DNA from: Ascarosepion bandense
Lineage: Eukaryota; Mollusca; Cephalopoda; Sepiida; Sepiidae
Assembly: GCA_037127315.1 (NCBI GenBank)
Contig: JBBBDQ010000913.1
Location: 5,737,501-5,801,500, forward strand
Direction: 5' to 3'
DNA length: 64,000 nt
Part shown: positions 51,990 through 62,872 of the stretch, piece by piece
Numbering within the stretch: position 1 is the first letter of the stretch
Layout of the letters: each line of letters starts with the position of its first letter
Notes under the pieces: generated by a model
Told to the model about the DNA's origin: nothing
Databases searched by the model: none
The model's input: only the letters and a program-made list of their open reading frames with translations
Translations under genes and position numbers: made by a program

Positions 51990-52435
51990 GAGGTAGGCAG
52001 AGAATGTTGGACGAATCTCTTCAAGGATGAAGGAGAGGTTCGAGGTTCGAAGCAGTAGATATGTGGCCCTACAGAAGGATCTTAAGGATACCATGAACCA
52101 AACACGTGAGCAACGACGAGGTTTTGAAGAGAATGCAAATCAGAAGAAAACTTATACTTAATATCAGGAAAGACAAAGATGATATTCCTGGGACAAGTAA
52201 TGAAGAAGGAGGGTTTGAAGAATATCATACTCACAAGACGAATAAAGGGAAAGAGAGACAGGAGAAAGCAGCGTGAGACATATCCAATGGGTTCGAGCAA
52301 ATGGATAGCGTATCGGGGTTTGGGAGAGATACCAAGAGGAAAAATATTAAGAGCGACAAGGGACACGGGCAAATGAAAATCCATAATCGCCTACGTCCTC
52401 AAGGAACACAGCACAGAAGGAGAATAGAACACAAC
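51990..52435 (+). pseudogene. LINE family 2 C-terminus, second copy
   Basis: Encodes, across shifts, ECWTNLFKDEGEVRG, RILRIP*TKHVSNDEVLKRM, MIFLGQVMKKEGLKNIILTR, GKRDRRKQRETYPMGSSKWI and ILRATRDTGK, ending with 'ctacgtcctcaaggaacaca'. Confidence 0.8.
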
Positions 52436-52852
52436 TCACTTGTGATTGCATGCTAGCTGAACTGCTCCGCATACCAGATTCCAACAAAAGGTCATCAGAA
52501 AAGAATATGTACCGTTTCGGAGCCTCCCTCTCGACGTTTGATGATGATGATCGGCGCACCCTCCCCCAACTCACTGTGAACCCTTTTTTTGTTTTTAGCT
52601 AGTTTCGTGTTGATGATGTAGCATACATTCAATTTTTGAGTCAAATGACATCGTTTCTTTTCAACCAGATCCAATTGCTTACCTTTTCCAAGGCAGTTTG
52701 TAGATCATTCATTACTAATGTTGCATTCCGTTGTTGAAGGCCAACCGACAGCACGCAACTCTTTGTTTTGTGTCCAGTTTAACCTTTGCAGCCAACTTCT
52801 ACTGAGTAGTGAATCACTTCCCATCATTCTTTATCTAGCTCTTCAGCCAGTG
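52436..52852. other. Unassigned DNA upstream of the 149-bp array
   Basis: No gene recognised. Its last 50 bp are unique, then the tandem array starts. Confidence 0.5.
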
Positions 52853-53437
52853 CCTCGTATCACTCACTCTTTCTATCAGATGCTGCTTCCACATTATCCT
52901 CATGGGACACTGTCCCTTCCACCAAGAAAACAACCTTCATTTCTTTACACCAAAAGTGTCCGGGTTCTTCTGTGCTGGGATTAGGTAAAAACGTCATTAG
53001 GCCTCGTATCACTCACTCTTTCTATCAGATACTGATTCCCGATTATCCTCATGGGACACTGTCACTTCCACCAAGAAAACAATCTTCATTTCTTTACACC
53101 AAAAGTATCCGGTTTCTCCTGTGCTGGGATTAGGTAAAAACGTCATCAGGCCTCGTATCACTCACTCTTTCGATCAGATGCTGCTTCCACATTATCCTCA
53201 TGGGACACTGTCACTTCAACCAAGAAAACAATCTTCATTTCTTTACACCAAAAGTGTCCGGTTTCTTCTGTACTGGGATTAGGAAAAAACGCCATTAGGC
53301 CTCGTATCACTCACTCTTTCGATCAGATGCTGCTTTCACATTATCCACCAAGAAAGCAATCTTCATTTCTTTACACCAATAGAAAAATGTCCGTCTTCTT
53401 CTGTGCTGGGATTAAGAAAAAATAAACGTCATAACCT
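52853..53437 (+). repeat. 149-bp tandem array, four units
   Basis: Units begin with 'cctcgtatcactcactc' at 52853, 53002, 53151 and 53300, exactly 149 bp apart. The first three are nearly identical; the fourth has a ~20-bp deletion. Confidence 0.93.
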
Positions 53438-53639
53438 GGGAGATCCGCTGCCATATACCAATTCTCAATCCATTTCTCATCGTCCGCTGTGCTCTCATTT
53501 CCCTTGTAGAGGCTGTGTGTCTCTTGCCGATGGAAGTTGATTGGTGTCTTTGGGATGCGCTTTTTGGTCTATTTCCACTATTGATGCTTTCACGGTATTT
53601 CTTCAAGGTATCACACAAAATATCTTGAAACCTAAAAGA

Positions 53640-53990
53640 ATGTATTTATTCAATAAAATCGCCATTTGTTTTAACCATGGCTTCCAGATTACTTCGGAAT
53701 CTTCTCCATCCCTTCTGGACTGTCTCCGTGTCTAAGTTGGTGAATACTGTCAATTCTTTCCTTCAGTTCATCTTTAGTTTTGTTCGCCTCTCACTCAACT
53801 TCACATCACACATAATAATCAAGGGGGTTGAAATCTGGGGAGTTAGGTGGCCAGATATAAGCGGTGATATGGCCGTAGAAAATTATCTGACAGACATAAC
53901 TGAATTCTCCTGCTTGTGTGACATGGTGCAGAATCCTGTTGCCAGACAGAGGGTCTTCCAGCAGCAATCCTCTTGACCCAGGGCAGAATT
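53640..53990 (-). pseudogene. Mariner-type transposase relic (second)
   Basis: On the - strand: VWQQDSAPCHTSRRIQLCLS (second catalytic Asp), a frameshift, then YIWPPNSPDFNPLDYYVW-type residues (third Asp, about 34 residues later as in DD34D mariners), and the end GWRRFRSNLEAMVKTNGDFIE with a stop near 53654. The first Asp and the DNA-binding part are missing. A different subfamily from the relics at 2295 and 7295. Confidence 0.8.
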
Positions 53991-54087
53991 ATCTCCTAAA
54001 GACATTATTTTTCTTATTTTCATTTTTGATTAATGTAGACGACAATTTATCCATCTCTCTTTCTCTCTCTTTTTCTCTCACGCCCCC

Positions 54088-54122
<35 letters not shown>

Positions 54123-54236
54123 ATGTGTGCATTTCATTATATAGTCTGAAGATTGCGTTCAAGCATGAGACATCCGTGCTCGATGTTGACCTAAGTGTTC
54201 ACTTTTATATCTACATATGCTCTCTCTACCTTTACC

Positions 54237-54239
<3 letters not shown>

Positions 54240-54278
<39 letters not shown>

Positions 54279-54428
54279 CTCAAAAGGTATAGTATGTAGG
54301 TAAAATCCAAAAAAACTGATCCTATTAGTATTAATCTAATATTAAAAATCATCAAGGTAAAAGGCTCGAGGTAAATAGAATGATCTCTATACATCGAGCA
54401 CTACACCTATATAGTATTATCTATTGAC

Positions 54429-54488
<60 letters not shown>

Positions 54489-54653
54489 CCCAAAAAAGGT
54501 ATAGTATGTAGGTATAAAACCCAAAACCCGATCCTTCAGTATTAATCTAAAATAATAATATATAAAATGATTTAAGTAGAGGGCTCGATATAAATGAAAT
54601 GATCTATATACATCGAACCCTCCACCTTATATAGTACTATCTATCTACAGAGG

Positions 54654-54718
<65 letters not shown>

Positions 54719-54729
54719 TTGCCTGTACG

Positions 54730-54765
<36 letters not shown>

Positions 54766-54791
54766 ATCCCTAAAAGAGATTTAATATAATG

Positions 54792-54847
<56 letters not shown>

Positions 54848-55003
54848 CCCCAAAAGGTATAGTATGTAGGTAAAATACCCAAAACCCGATCCTATTTGTA
54901 TTAATCTAATATTAAAAATGATTTAAGTAGAGGGATCGATGCAAATAGAATGATCTATATACATCGAACCCTCCACCTATATAGTACTATCTATCTACAG
55001 AGG

Positions 55004-55088
<85 letters not shown>

Positions 55089-55101
55089 TTGCCTGTATAC
55101 A

Positions 55102-55154
<53 letters not shown>

Positions 55155-55386
55155 GTATATATAATCCCAAAAAGAGATTTAATATAATGTTTAATATATA
55201 TATATATATATATAAATCCCCAAAAGGTATAGTATGTCGGTAAAATACACAAAACCCGATCCTATTTGTATTAATCTTAATATTAAAAATGATTTAAGTA
55301 GAGGGATCGATGCAAATAGAATGATCTATATACATCGAGCCCTCCACCTATATAGTATTATCTATTTACAGAGATTTAATATAATG

Positions 55387-55440
<54 letters not shown>
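54240..55440 (+). repeat. Complex tandem array of (TA)n, (GT)n and a ~140-bp unit
   Basis: The unit 'aaaaggtatagtatgtaggt...acagaggtttaatatata' occurs four times (starting about 54277, 54490, 54849 and 55221), separated by (TA)n and (GT)n. Each unit contains an inverted repeat: GAGGGCTCGATGCAAATAGA... with ...ATACATCGAGCCCTCC. Two 'gtttgttgcctgta' spacers lie after the GT tracts. Open frames of IYIYI type here are artefacts. Confidence 0.9.
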
Positions 55441-55449
55441 CTAAAGTAA

Positions 55450-55735
55450 ATAAAAATTAAGGTAAAACATTGAAAACCTATTAAAATACATTTTTCATTT
55501 TTTTCCTCCTGTTTTTCGATAAATCTATAATACCTGTTTATATAGATGTCACCGTTTCGACATATGTTCCCCGATCTGGTGTGTTGCGCTTAATCGGTGT
55601 CTTAACGACCGAACTTAAGTCATGGCCTTGAGTAACTTCAAGCAACGAAGCCAAATCGATTCAATATTTAGAATTCTAAATTTTATTTTTGCAGCATGCA
55701 AAAAAAAAAAAAAGAAAAAAGAAGGAATTTTTGTG
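55450..55735. other. Unassigned DNA
   Basis: No feature recognised. Confidence 0.5.
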
Positions 55736-55950
55736 GGGTGGGGTGAGGTGATGTAATGATTATTCGCGCAAAAAGTGGGCTTGCCGCGTCGAGTTCAAAT
55801 TACATTCATCTTCGTGCAAATGTGCGTGGAAAAGGATGAGTCTATCTCTCCTTCCCAACCTACTCACTCCAAGCTAGGGATTACTAGCAGGGTAGACAGT
55901 TAATAGGGTGCACTTGGATGGAGAGAAAATTTTCACATGGCCCATTATAA
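55736..55950 (+). repeat. Possible SINE with tRNA-like head
   Basis: 'ggtgaggtgatgtaatgatt' and 'gagttcaaattac' resemble boxes A and B. The right part ('gggattactagcagggtaga' to 'ggagagaaaatt') recurs at 59908-59966. Confidence 0.45.
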
Positions 55951-56721
55951 TCATTAGTATATCCGTGATAGGCTAACACCTCAGCACAACGGAAGGAAGA
56001 AGCAGAATAGCTAAAAGAAAGGAATGACACACATGCATTTTGCTCCAGAGATTTTACATATTCAATGTTCACCTAACACAAGGTCTAAGAGCCACTCAAG
56101 GTAGTGGGATACAAACGTAGGAAGTAACAAGCTTTAGTAATATAGAGAAAAAGTAAGAATTAAATAAATAAATTACATGAACTTCAATTTAGGCGGGGAC
56201 ATTAAATATAAGGTCAATGAGCAGGAAGGAGTGCAAACCGGACGATAGGCAAACCTACCTATTCTTATTGGTAAAGGAGATAAAAAAAAATGAAATAAAT
56301 AGTGAATAAAATTTCTGAGTTAAGGTATAAATGTTAGAATGAACGGGAAGCCAAATCCTGAACAGAAGACAAGAGATGAATATTTTCTCCTTTTCAAAAG
56401 ATTGTAGAGAAGTATAAACCGGACGCTGTCATCATTAAACCCACGCAGAGTAATTATAATATATCTGAAGAAAACCTGCGAACGGGCAAAAATCGAAGTC
56501 TTTCTTCTGAAAGGATGTTGGCTGATTTTGTTTAATGGTGTATCAACATCTACATGGGTTATTTAATACAGAAATCTAAATATTTGAAAAACGATTGTAT
56601 GCCTTCAAATACTGATGTAAAGTTGGTCATTTTGCTATAAATAAGTATTGTTGGTAATTTTTGTTATAGAAAAATGTATTTCTACGCGCTTCCAAAGTGT
56701 TCCCGCGTTTGCTTAGGTGTT
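55951..56721. other. Unassigned DNA
   Basis: No gene or named repeat recognised. Confidence 0.45.
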
Positions 56722-56875
56722 CGCTATTGACGCCGTGACAAGTGCTATCACTCCAGCTCAGTGTGTGCCTGGGAACAACGATAATTAAGAGGTGATTCCA
56801 CAGTCCTAAAAAATATCTCGATCAGAGGCCTTGCTGCTGCCGGATATAGTTTATCGTCACACCCAGGACTATTCT
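56722..56875 (+). repeat. Dispersed repeat, family Q
   Basis: Same markers as 4590-4732. Confidence 0.65.
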
Positions 56876-57244
56876 AAAGGGAAAACTGCTATGTTTGCCG
56901 TGCTTCTTGTGTTTTTCTATTGTAACCATGCCGTTTCCTTCTTCTTCGTAACAGCCTCTGTCACTCGTGTCTTGATCCCTTGTGCTCTACTGATCAACTG
57001 AGATCGTCCTTCTATAAAAATGAGATAATTGTCCTTTGTACGCCTACACGGGATTCTCCAGCTTTGGTTGCCAACCAGGCTGGTAGAAGGAAAACAGTAT
57101 ATTCAAAAGTGGTTTTGATGTTAGAATAGCAGCTGAACTTTCGAAAAACCCTACCTTATACAGGCATCACAGTAGTAAAACTTTGCGTGTTGATGCTGTG
57201 ATCTTATATTCCATAAAAAATCAAAAGGACTAGCACACATCGTT
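56876..57244. other. Unassigned DNA, possibly repeat-derived
   Basis: Pyrimidine-rich 5' half and a moderately GC-rich middle with no convincing frame or splice sites. Confidence 0.4.
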
Positions 57245-57245
57245 A

Positions 57246-57437
57246 GTTAGACAGTTAAGTGCCAGACATGATTCACGCCTGGGCGATCATGTCTCGAAAG
57301 AGACATCACTGACTGAAGATTTTCTCGCAGTAGATTGCTATTACTTTCTGCGGTAGATTGGTTGCCAACAAAGACTTAAGAACCCAACTTGCCCTGCTAT
57401 TTAACCCTCAGCTAGAGAGAAAAGAGACGGATTATAT
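57246..57437 (-). mobile_element. SINE J, 3' part
   Basis: Tail and part of the body, cut at 57437 by the Helitron-like insertion. Confidence 0.8.
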
Positions 57438-57442
57438 TATTA

Positions 57443-57821
57443 CTAGCAGTATTGCCTGGCGTTGCTCGGGTGTAATAAAAGCTTTTATATATATATATAT
57501 ATTATCGATTTTATGCACTATTGTAAAAATTGCAACCTTGAAACTTCTGAATATCGTTTCCTATGTCCTTGTTTATGAGTGTCAAATTTGATTAAAATCG
57601 GACCACTTCTTTCTATAACCTGATTTTTTCGATTATCGATTTTCGATATTTATCGGGGGTACCTTCGACACAAAACCAAGCTAAGAACACTCACAGACGC
57701 TTATAGTACAACTGTGTAAATTTTCAAAAAAATCGGTTCCGCCTTTTCGGAGTCTATAGGTAACGGACACACACACACAGATACACACACAGACAAAGTT
57801 CCATTTATAAATAAGTTTAGA
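57443..57821 (-). mobile_element. Helitron-like nonautonomous element, copy 8, inserted in SINE J composite
   Basis: CTAG at 57443-57446, 5' TC at 57820-57821, flanks A and T. A large internal deletion removes most of the 3' half. The interrupted composite resumes at 57822 with 'attactaagtagtaattagt', so the insertion point is visible on both sides without a target duplication, as expected of Helitrons. Confidence 0.85.
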
Positions 57822-58250
57822 TATTACTAAGTAGTAATTAGTGAGGGATCAGTTTATTATTTCATAACAATAGAAAACCGATCCACTACTTTATGCCCAA
57901 TAGAAGTTTTACTGATGTTTCAAACTATTATATTCAGTCAGTCTATGTGATATCAGTCCCATACGTGATGCACACTTGGGCAATCATGTCTCGAAAGTGA
58001 CATGACTGACTGGGCAGATTTTTCCCGCAGTCGGTTGCTATTACTTTCTGTGGTTGACTGGTTGCCAAGCAAAGCTACAGAACCTAATCTGTCCCTTTAT
58101 TTAACCCATAGCTAGCGGGAGAAGAGACGGATTAATACCTTTCCCAATGATATTTTCGCGTAAGTGAATACAACGAATTCAACTGACATTTGAACCCGGC
58201 CCTCCGATTTCTCATTCCGAACCGATATCCACTGCACCACAACGCACATT
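57822..58250 (-). mobile_element. SINE J composite, continuation
   Basis: Spacer ('gatcagtttattattt', 'ctttatgcccaa') then a full J copy with head at the right. Confidence 0.85.
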
Positions 58251-58317
58251 GTACAAAACCCCTAAACGATTATATCCCAATGTTTCAATGTCAATTTTAT
58301 ATGACAATATTAGCCAT

Positions 58318-59035
58318 TGTCCTATGACATTGTGACACTGTTGGTTAAAATTTATAAAATCTTTCTATTCAGACAATTTTACAAGAAAATAGCTTTCTCA
58401 AGTCCAGTAACTGTTATTGCTCCTTCGAGTTCTGATGGGTGTTTCCTTCCTAACCTTTTGTTTAACATAGTGAGGAATGTCAGCATTTGGATTTTGTCAT
58501 TACTTTTCTCAAGTTACATATTACATCAACGTGAAAGGTGAAAAGTGTAGTATCTGTTCTCCTCATATGTAATGGTTATATTAACACTTACCTTATACGG
58601 AAAAAAAATTGGAATTCAGAAACTGAGCAGCCAGTGCAACGTGAGATACTTTTATTCACTTCTTGACTACCGGGCTGAGATCAAGGTGTAGTACCTGCTA
58701 ATCTTTAAGGTAATAAATCGTAACATTATCTGTTTTTTTATAAGGAAACATTCAACATTGATTTTCCGCGCTGCCATTCCTCTTTCCGGTTGAAAACTAT
58801 GAAGTGTTTTCTCTTAAAACCATTTTTCAAGAAAATAGGTTTCTCAAGTCGAGTATCTGCTATTACTCTTTCCGGTATTGATGGGGGTTTACTTCCTAAA
58901 CTTTTGTTTCTAGTGTGGAACGTCAGCACCTTGATTTATAATTTTTATAGGTTTGATGTTTTATTTGAGGAGCCTAATAGAAGTGGGCATGTTTATTTTA
59001 TATATATTTCAAAATATTTTAAGTTAAATTAGCAT
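58318..59035 (+). repeat. Dispersed repeat block, two copies (more at 60220-60420)
   Basis: The phrase 'ttgatgg...tccttcctaa.cttttgttt...tgtggaacgtcag' occurs at about 58430, 58875, 60220 and 60350. Confidence 0.65.
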
Positions 59036-59137
59036 TTATTTATTCATCAACGAGCTGAACGAGGCAATTGTAATTTTTTTTTACATTACTGAGATAAATT
59101 CTGGATTTATAACCATTTAATTATGTGGTTTTCCTCT

Positions 59138-59172
<35 letters not shown>

Positions 59173-59189
59173 GAATAAATCTAAGTAAG

Positions 59190-59241
59190 AGCCAACAGAC
59201 CTACCTAGGTTTCACCCTACGGCTCGTCAGGGTAAGTCGGT
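59190..59241 (-). ncRNA. Hammerhead ribozyme, family 3 (left arm, intact)
   Basis: 52 nt on the - strand. Stem I: ACC/GGU next to the core, a 2x2 internal loop (UU/CU), then CCGAC/GUUGG. Core CUGACGA. Stem II: GCC/GGU with one G.U pair and loop GUAG. GAAA. Stem III: ACC/GGU with loop UA. Site GUA. An internal loop in stem I facing the stem II loop is typical of natural fast hammerheads. Confidence 0.82.
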
Positions 59242-59440
59242 TAATACAGAAGAAATAAAGCGGTATTTTATAGCTACTCAACCACATGACTAAAACATAG
59301 AAGACACCAAAAAACACAAAGAGGGGGGAAAATCACTTTATTGACAAAAAAAAAAAAAAAAAGACGAGTTTTTGGTGTCTTCTATGTTTTAGTGATGTGG
59401 TTGAGTAGCTATAAAATACCGCTTTATTTCTTCTGTATTA

Positions 59441-59493
59441 ACCGACTTACCCTGACGGGAGCCGTAGGGTGAAACCTAGGTAGGTCTGTTGGC
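59441..59493 (+). ncRNA. Hammerhead, family 3 (right arm, core interrupted)
   Basis: Same sequence with two extra G in the core (CUGACGGGA), which should abolish activity. All stems are otherwise preserved. Confidence 0.8.
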
Positions 59494-59694
59494 TCTTACT
59501 TAGATTGATTCTTTCTTTGTTGCTCTATTATTGGTATTGCGCACTTTAGTGTTAGGGTTCTCATCTCGGGTTTTTTTCTTTCCTGCGAGTATTTTGACGT
59601 CTGCTCATGTACTTAGTTTGTTTCTTTTTTTACTTCCCCTTTTCTCCCTTCCGAGTTTGTTCTCGGTGGGTTTTTCCAGACGAACTGAAATATA

Positions 59695-59766
59695 TTATAA
59701 CAATTATTAGTATTAGCATTATTATTACTGCTGTTATTATTATTATTGTTATTATTATCATTATTG

Positions 59767-59807
<41 letters not shown>

Positions 59808-60140
59808 AATATGGCGAATATTTTACGCGTTATGTTTTGTGGCATATGAATGGCGTTGTCTAAGTGTCCAATCAAAATGCTTGAAATGGTAGTCATTGAC
59901 TGAGGTACCTCGGGATTACTAGCAGGGTAGACAGTTAATAGGGTGCACTTGGAAGGAGAGAAAATTATAACAATTATAAGTATTAGCATTATTATTACTG
60001 TTATTATTATTATTGTTATTATCATTATTGTTATATATAATTTAATATGACGAATATTTTACGCGCTATGTTTTGTTGTCTATCTTGAAGTGTCCAATCA
60101 AAACGCTTGAAATAATATTCATTGACTGAGTTAGCAAACT
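59695..60140 (+). repeat. Direct duplication of a ~190-bp block with ATT repeats
   Basis: The block from 'attataacaattat' through (TTA)n to 'tgtccaatcaaaa' and 'cattgactgag' occurs at 59695-59902 and 59965-60130, the second lacking the (TA)n. Confidence 0.85.
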
Positions 60141-60250
60141 TGTCGCGTTTGAATCATTACAATAGAGTAGTGATTTCAATTTTCATTGGGTGCTCCAAAC
60201 TTTCGGCCTTGTGCCACACCTAAGCTGCCCTCAGTTTTGGTAGAGGTTTC
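60130..60250 (+). mobile_element. SINE P, degenerate
   Basis: 'gttagcaaacttgtcgcgtt', 'gtagtgatttcaattttcat', 'ctttcggccttgtgcc' follow the P layout; box B is lost. Confidence 0.5.
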
Positions 60251-60419
60251 TTTTTCTAATCTTTCATTTGAAGTAATATGGAACGTCAACATCTTGATTA
60301 TGTCATCATTTTCTCTTCGAGTCATATATGACATCTTTCTAGTATTGATGACGGTTTCCTTCTTAAGCTTTTGTTTGGAGTAGTGTGGAACATCAATATC
60401 TTGATTATGTATTTAGTTT

Positions 60420-61435
60420 CTGTTCGAGTTAGATGTGATTATTTTAATTGTTGTTGGGTGTCCTCGGGTGATGTGGTTTCTGTTATCTGGTACAGTTCTT
60501 TGTTTGAGATTATGTAGCGCTAGTCCACAATGTTCAAAGGAGGATGGTCTCTGCCAAGACCCACAGGTTTCCCTCGCTCAAAACCATTTTAACAATCTAT
60601 CTTAGAAAACGGCTGTATACAGATAGTAGTTTCGATATTTCTGAACGGATTTTGTGTCATGTGTGACATCCGTATGAAAGCCTCACTCTGACAAGACTAT
60701 TTAAAAACGTGACTCATGTTTTCAGATTAATGTTCTGGTTTTGTTGCGATTTGCTGTGTTGTGGGAAACAACATTGAGCGCAACGTATTCTATGCTCAAT
60801 TTCCTTATCTTCTATACGAAATCTGTTAGAAATAATCCATAAGATATAACATTATTCAAAATGTCAATACATGTTAATATTTTCTGTAGCGATGCGCTTT
60901 GAACCAGGACTTGATTAGGTAATTGATTCTGGTTTATTTATGTACTTTAACAACAAGGCGGGCGGTTGTTACTAGAGATTAATAGATGTTAAAACGAGAT
61001 GTCAGTGTTATTTTCTTTTTTGCAACATTTAGACGACAATTAATCTATCGCACCCTATACGTGTGTATGTCTGTGTATGTGTACCTGTGTGTGTGTGCGT
61101 ATAGCATTACGAATCATTGTTGTCATCTCTTTACACAGTTATAATTTATGCACATCTAAAATGGTAAAATGTGACTTTAAGAAGAAAACTCACGTCACTT
61201 GGCCAAATTGAGCAAATTCTTTAGAAGAAAAACACGTGCTGAGTTTTCTCGACAATTCAGTTCTCTTTTTCTTATCTACTAATGCGTCACTTTCAAGATA
61301 TAGTCGTAATTTAGACCGTGAACATGTCGATAAATGCGTTTTATCAAATAATTGTGTATATATTTGTTGTCACCTATGAACAGTGACTTACTGTATCATG
61401 TGGATAGTCATTTTTACACTGGGATGGTTAGAGAA
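60420..61435. other. Unassigned DNA
   Basis: No gene or repeat recognised in about 1 kb. Confidence 0.45.
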
Positions 61436-61439
61436 ATTT

Positions 61440-62075
61440 CAGTGCCGGTATAGTATGTGGCCTACCTCTTTGATTCTGCTATAGTATATGGCCTACATTT
61501 TGATTCTAGTATAGTATGTTGCCTACCTGTTTGATTCTGGTATAATATGTGGCTTACCTCTTTGATCCTAGTATAGTATGTGGCCTACCTCTTTGATTCT
61601 GATATAGTATGTGACCTACCTATTTGATTCTGGTATAGTATGTGGCCTACTTCTTTTATTCTGCTATAGTATGTGGCGTACCTCTTTAATTCTGCTATAG
61701 TATGTGGCCTACCTTTTTGATTCTGGTATAGTATATGGCCTACCTCTTTGATTCTGCGAGAGTATATGGCCTACATTTTGATTCTAGTATAGTATGTTGC
61801 CTACCTGTTTGATTCTGGTATAATATGTGGCTTACCTCTTTGATCCTAGTATAGTATGTGGCCTACCTCTTTGATTCTGATATAGTATGTGGCCTACCTA
61901 TTTGATTCTGCTATAGTATGTAGCCTACTTCTTTTATTCTGCTATAGTATGTGGTCTACCTCTTTAATTCTGCTATAGTATGTGGCCTACTTCTTTAATT
62001 CTGCTATAGTATGTGGCGTACCTCTTTAATTCTTCTATAGTATGTGGCCTACCTCTTTAATTCTGCTATATTATG
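61440..62075 (+). repeat. ~31-bp minisatellite, about 20 units
   Basis: Unit 'ctatagtatgtggcctacct' plus 'ctttgattctg'. A higher-order period of 278 bp (nine units) is visible: 61485 and 61763 start the same series of variants ('tatatggcctacattttg'). Confidence 0.93.
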
Positions 62076-62260
62076 TGGCATATTATGTTTAAATGTGTCC
62101 TACCTCAGTACGAGTATATTTATGGATAAATGTATTCAGCTATTTATTGAAACTAATTATTTTCCTTAACACCAACCCTTACCAGCAGTTATAATACTTC
62201 ATTAGAATACGCTTTTTAAGGTAGGCCACATACTATAGCAGGATTCGAATCTGCAATTCC
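62040..62260 (+). repeat. Foldback-type repeat, copy 2; source of the minisatellite
   Basis: The right end 'ggtaggccacatactatagc' (62220-62240) is the inverse of the minisatellite unit. The central part matches 3080-3220. Confidence 0.7.
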
Positions 62261-62359
62261 CTTATACTAGAAGATAGATATTTTTTTTACAAGATTTCGT
62301 TAAATAAATTTTAATATATCAAAGGGAATATATATATATATATATCACAAATTTTTATA

Positions 62360-62872
62360 TCTAAATTTATTTATAAATGGAACTTTGTCTCTGTGTGTGT
62401 GTGTGTGTGTGCGTGTGTGTGTGTATCTGTTACCTATAGACTCCAAAACGGCTGAACCGATTTTCTTGAAAATTTACACAGTTATAATATAAGCGTCTGC
62501 GAGTGTTCTTAGTTAGGTTTTGAGTCCAGATACCCCCGATAAATATCAAAAATTGATAATCGAAAAAATCGAGTTATAGAAGGAGTGGTCCGATTTTAAT
62601 CAAATTTGATACACTCATAGACAAAGACATAAGAAACGATATTCAGAAGTTTCAAGGTGGCAGTTCTTACAATAGTGCAGAAAATCGATAATATATATAT
62701 ATATGCCAGGAAATCAAAATTTGACTTACATTCATTCATTTTTCTTTCAGTCTACGGTTTCGCTTTAACTGGAAACTTTTTAGTCTTTCGTGCCAACGTC
62801 GAAAGAGTCTGAGCTATAGGATTAGTTTTAAAGCTTTCATTTCACCCGAGCAACGCCGGGCTGTACTGCTAG
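62360..62872 (+). mobile_element. Helitron-like nonautonomous element, copy 9
   Basis: TCTAAAT start, GT tract, internal blocks with short (TA)n, 3' hairpin CCCGAGCAACGCCGGG, CTAG at 62869-62872, flanks A and T. Confidence 0.85.

Larger units (their letters stand above)
59170..59518. repeat. Long inverted repeat, ~145-bp arms, ~55-bp loop
   Basis: Arms 59170-59314 and 59369-59518 are almost perfectly complementary. Each contains a family-3 hammerhead transcribed outward from the loop. The loop is AT-rich with a poly-A run. Confidence 0.95.

Noticed and set aside
61440..62075. CRISPR-like array
   Set aside because: Units are contiguous and similar throughout, with no distinct spacers; the genome is animal.
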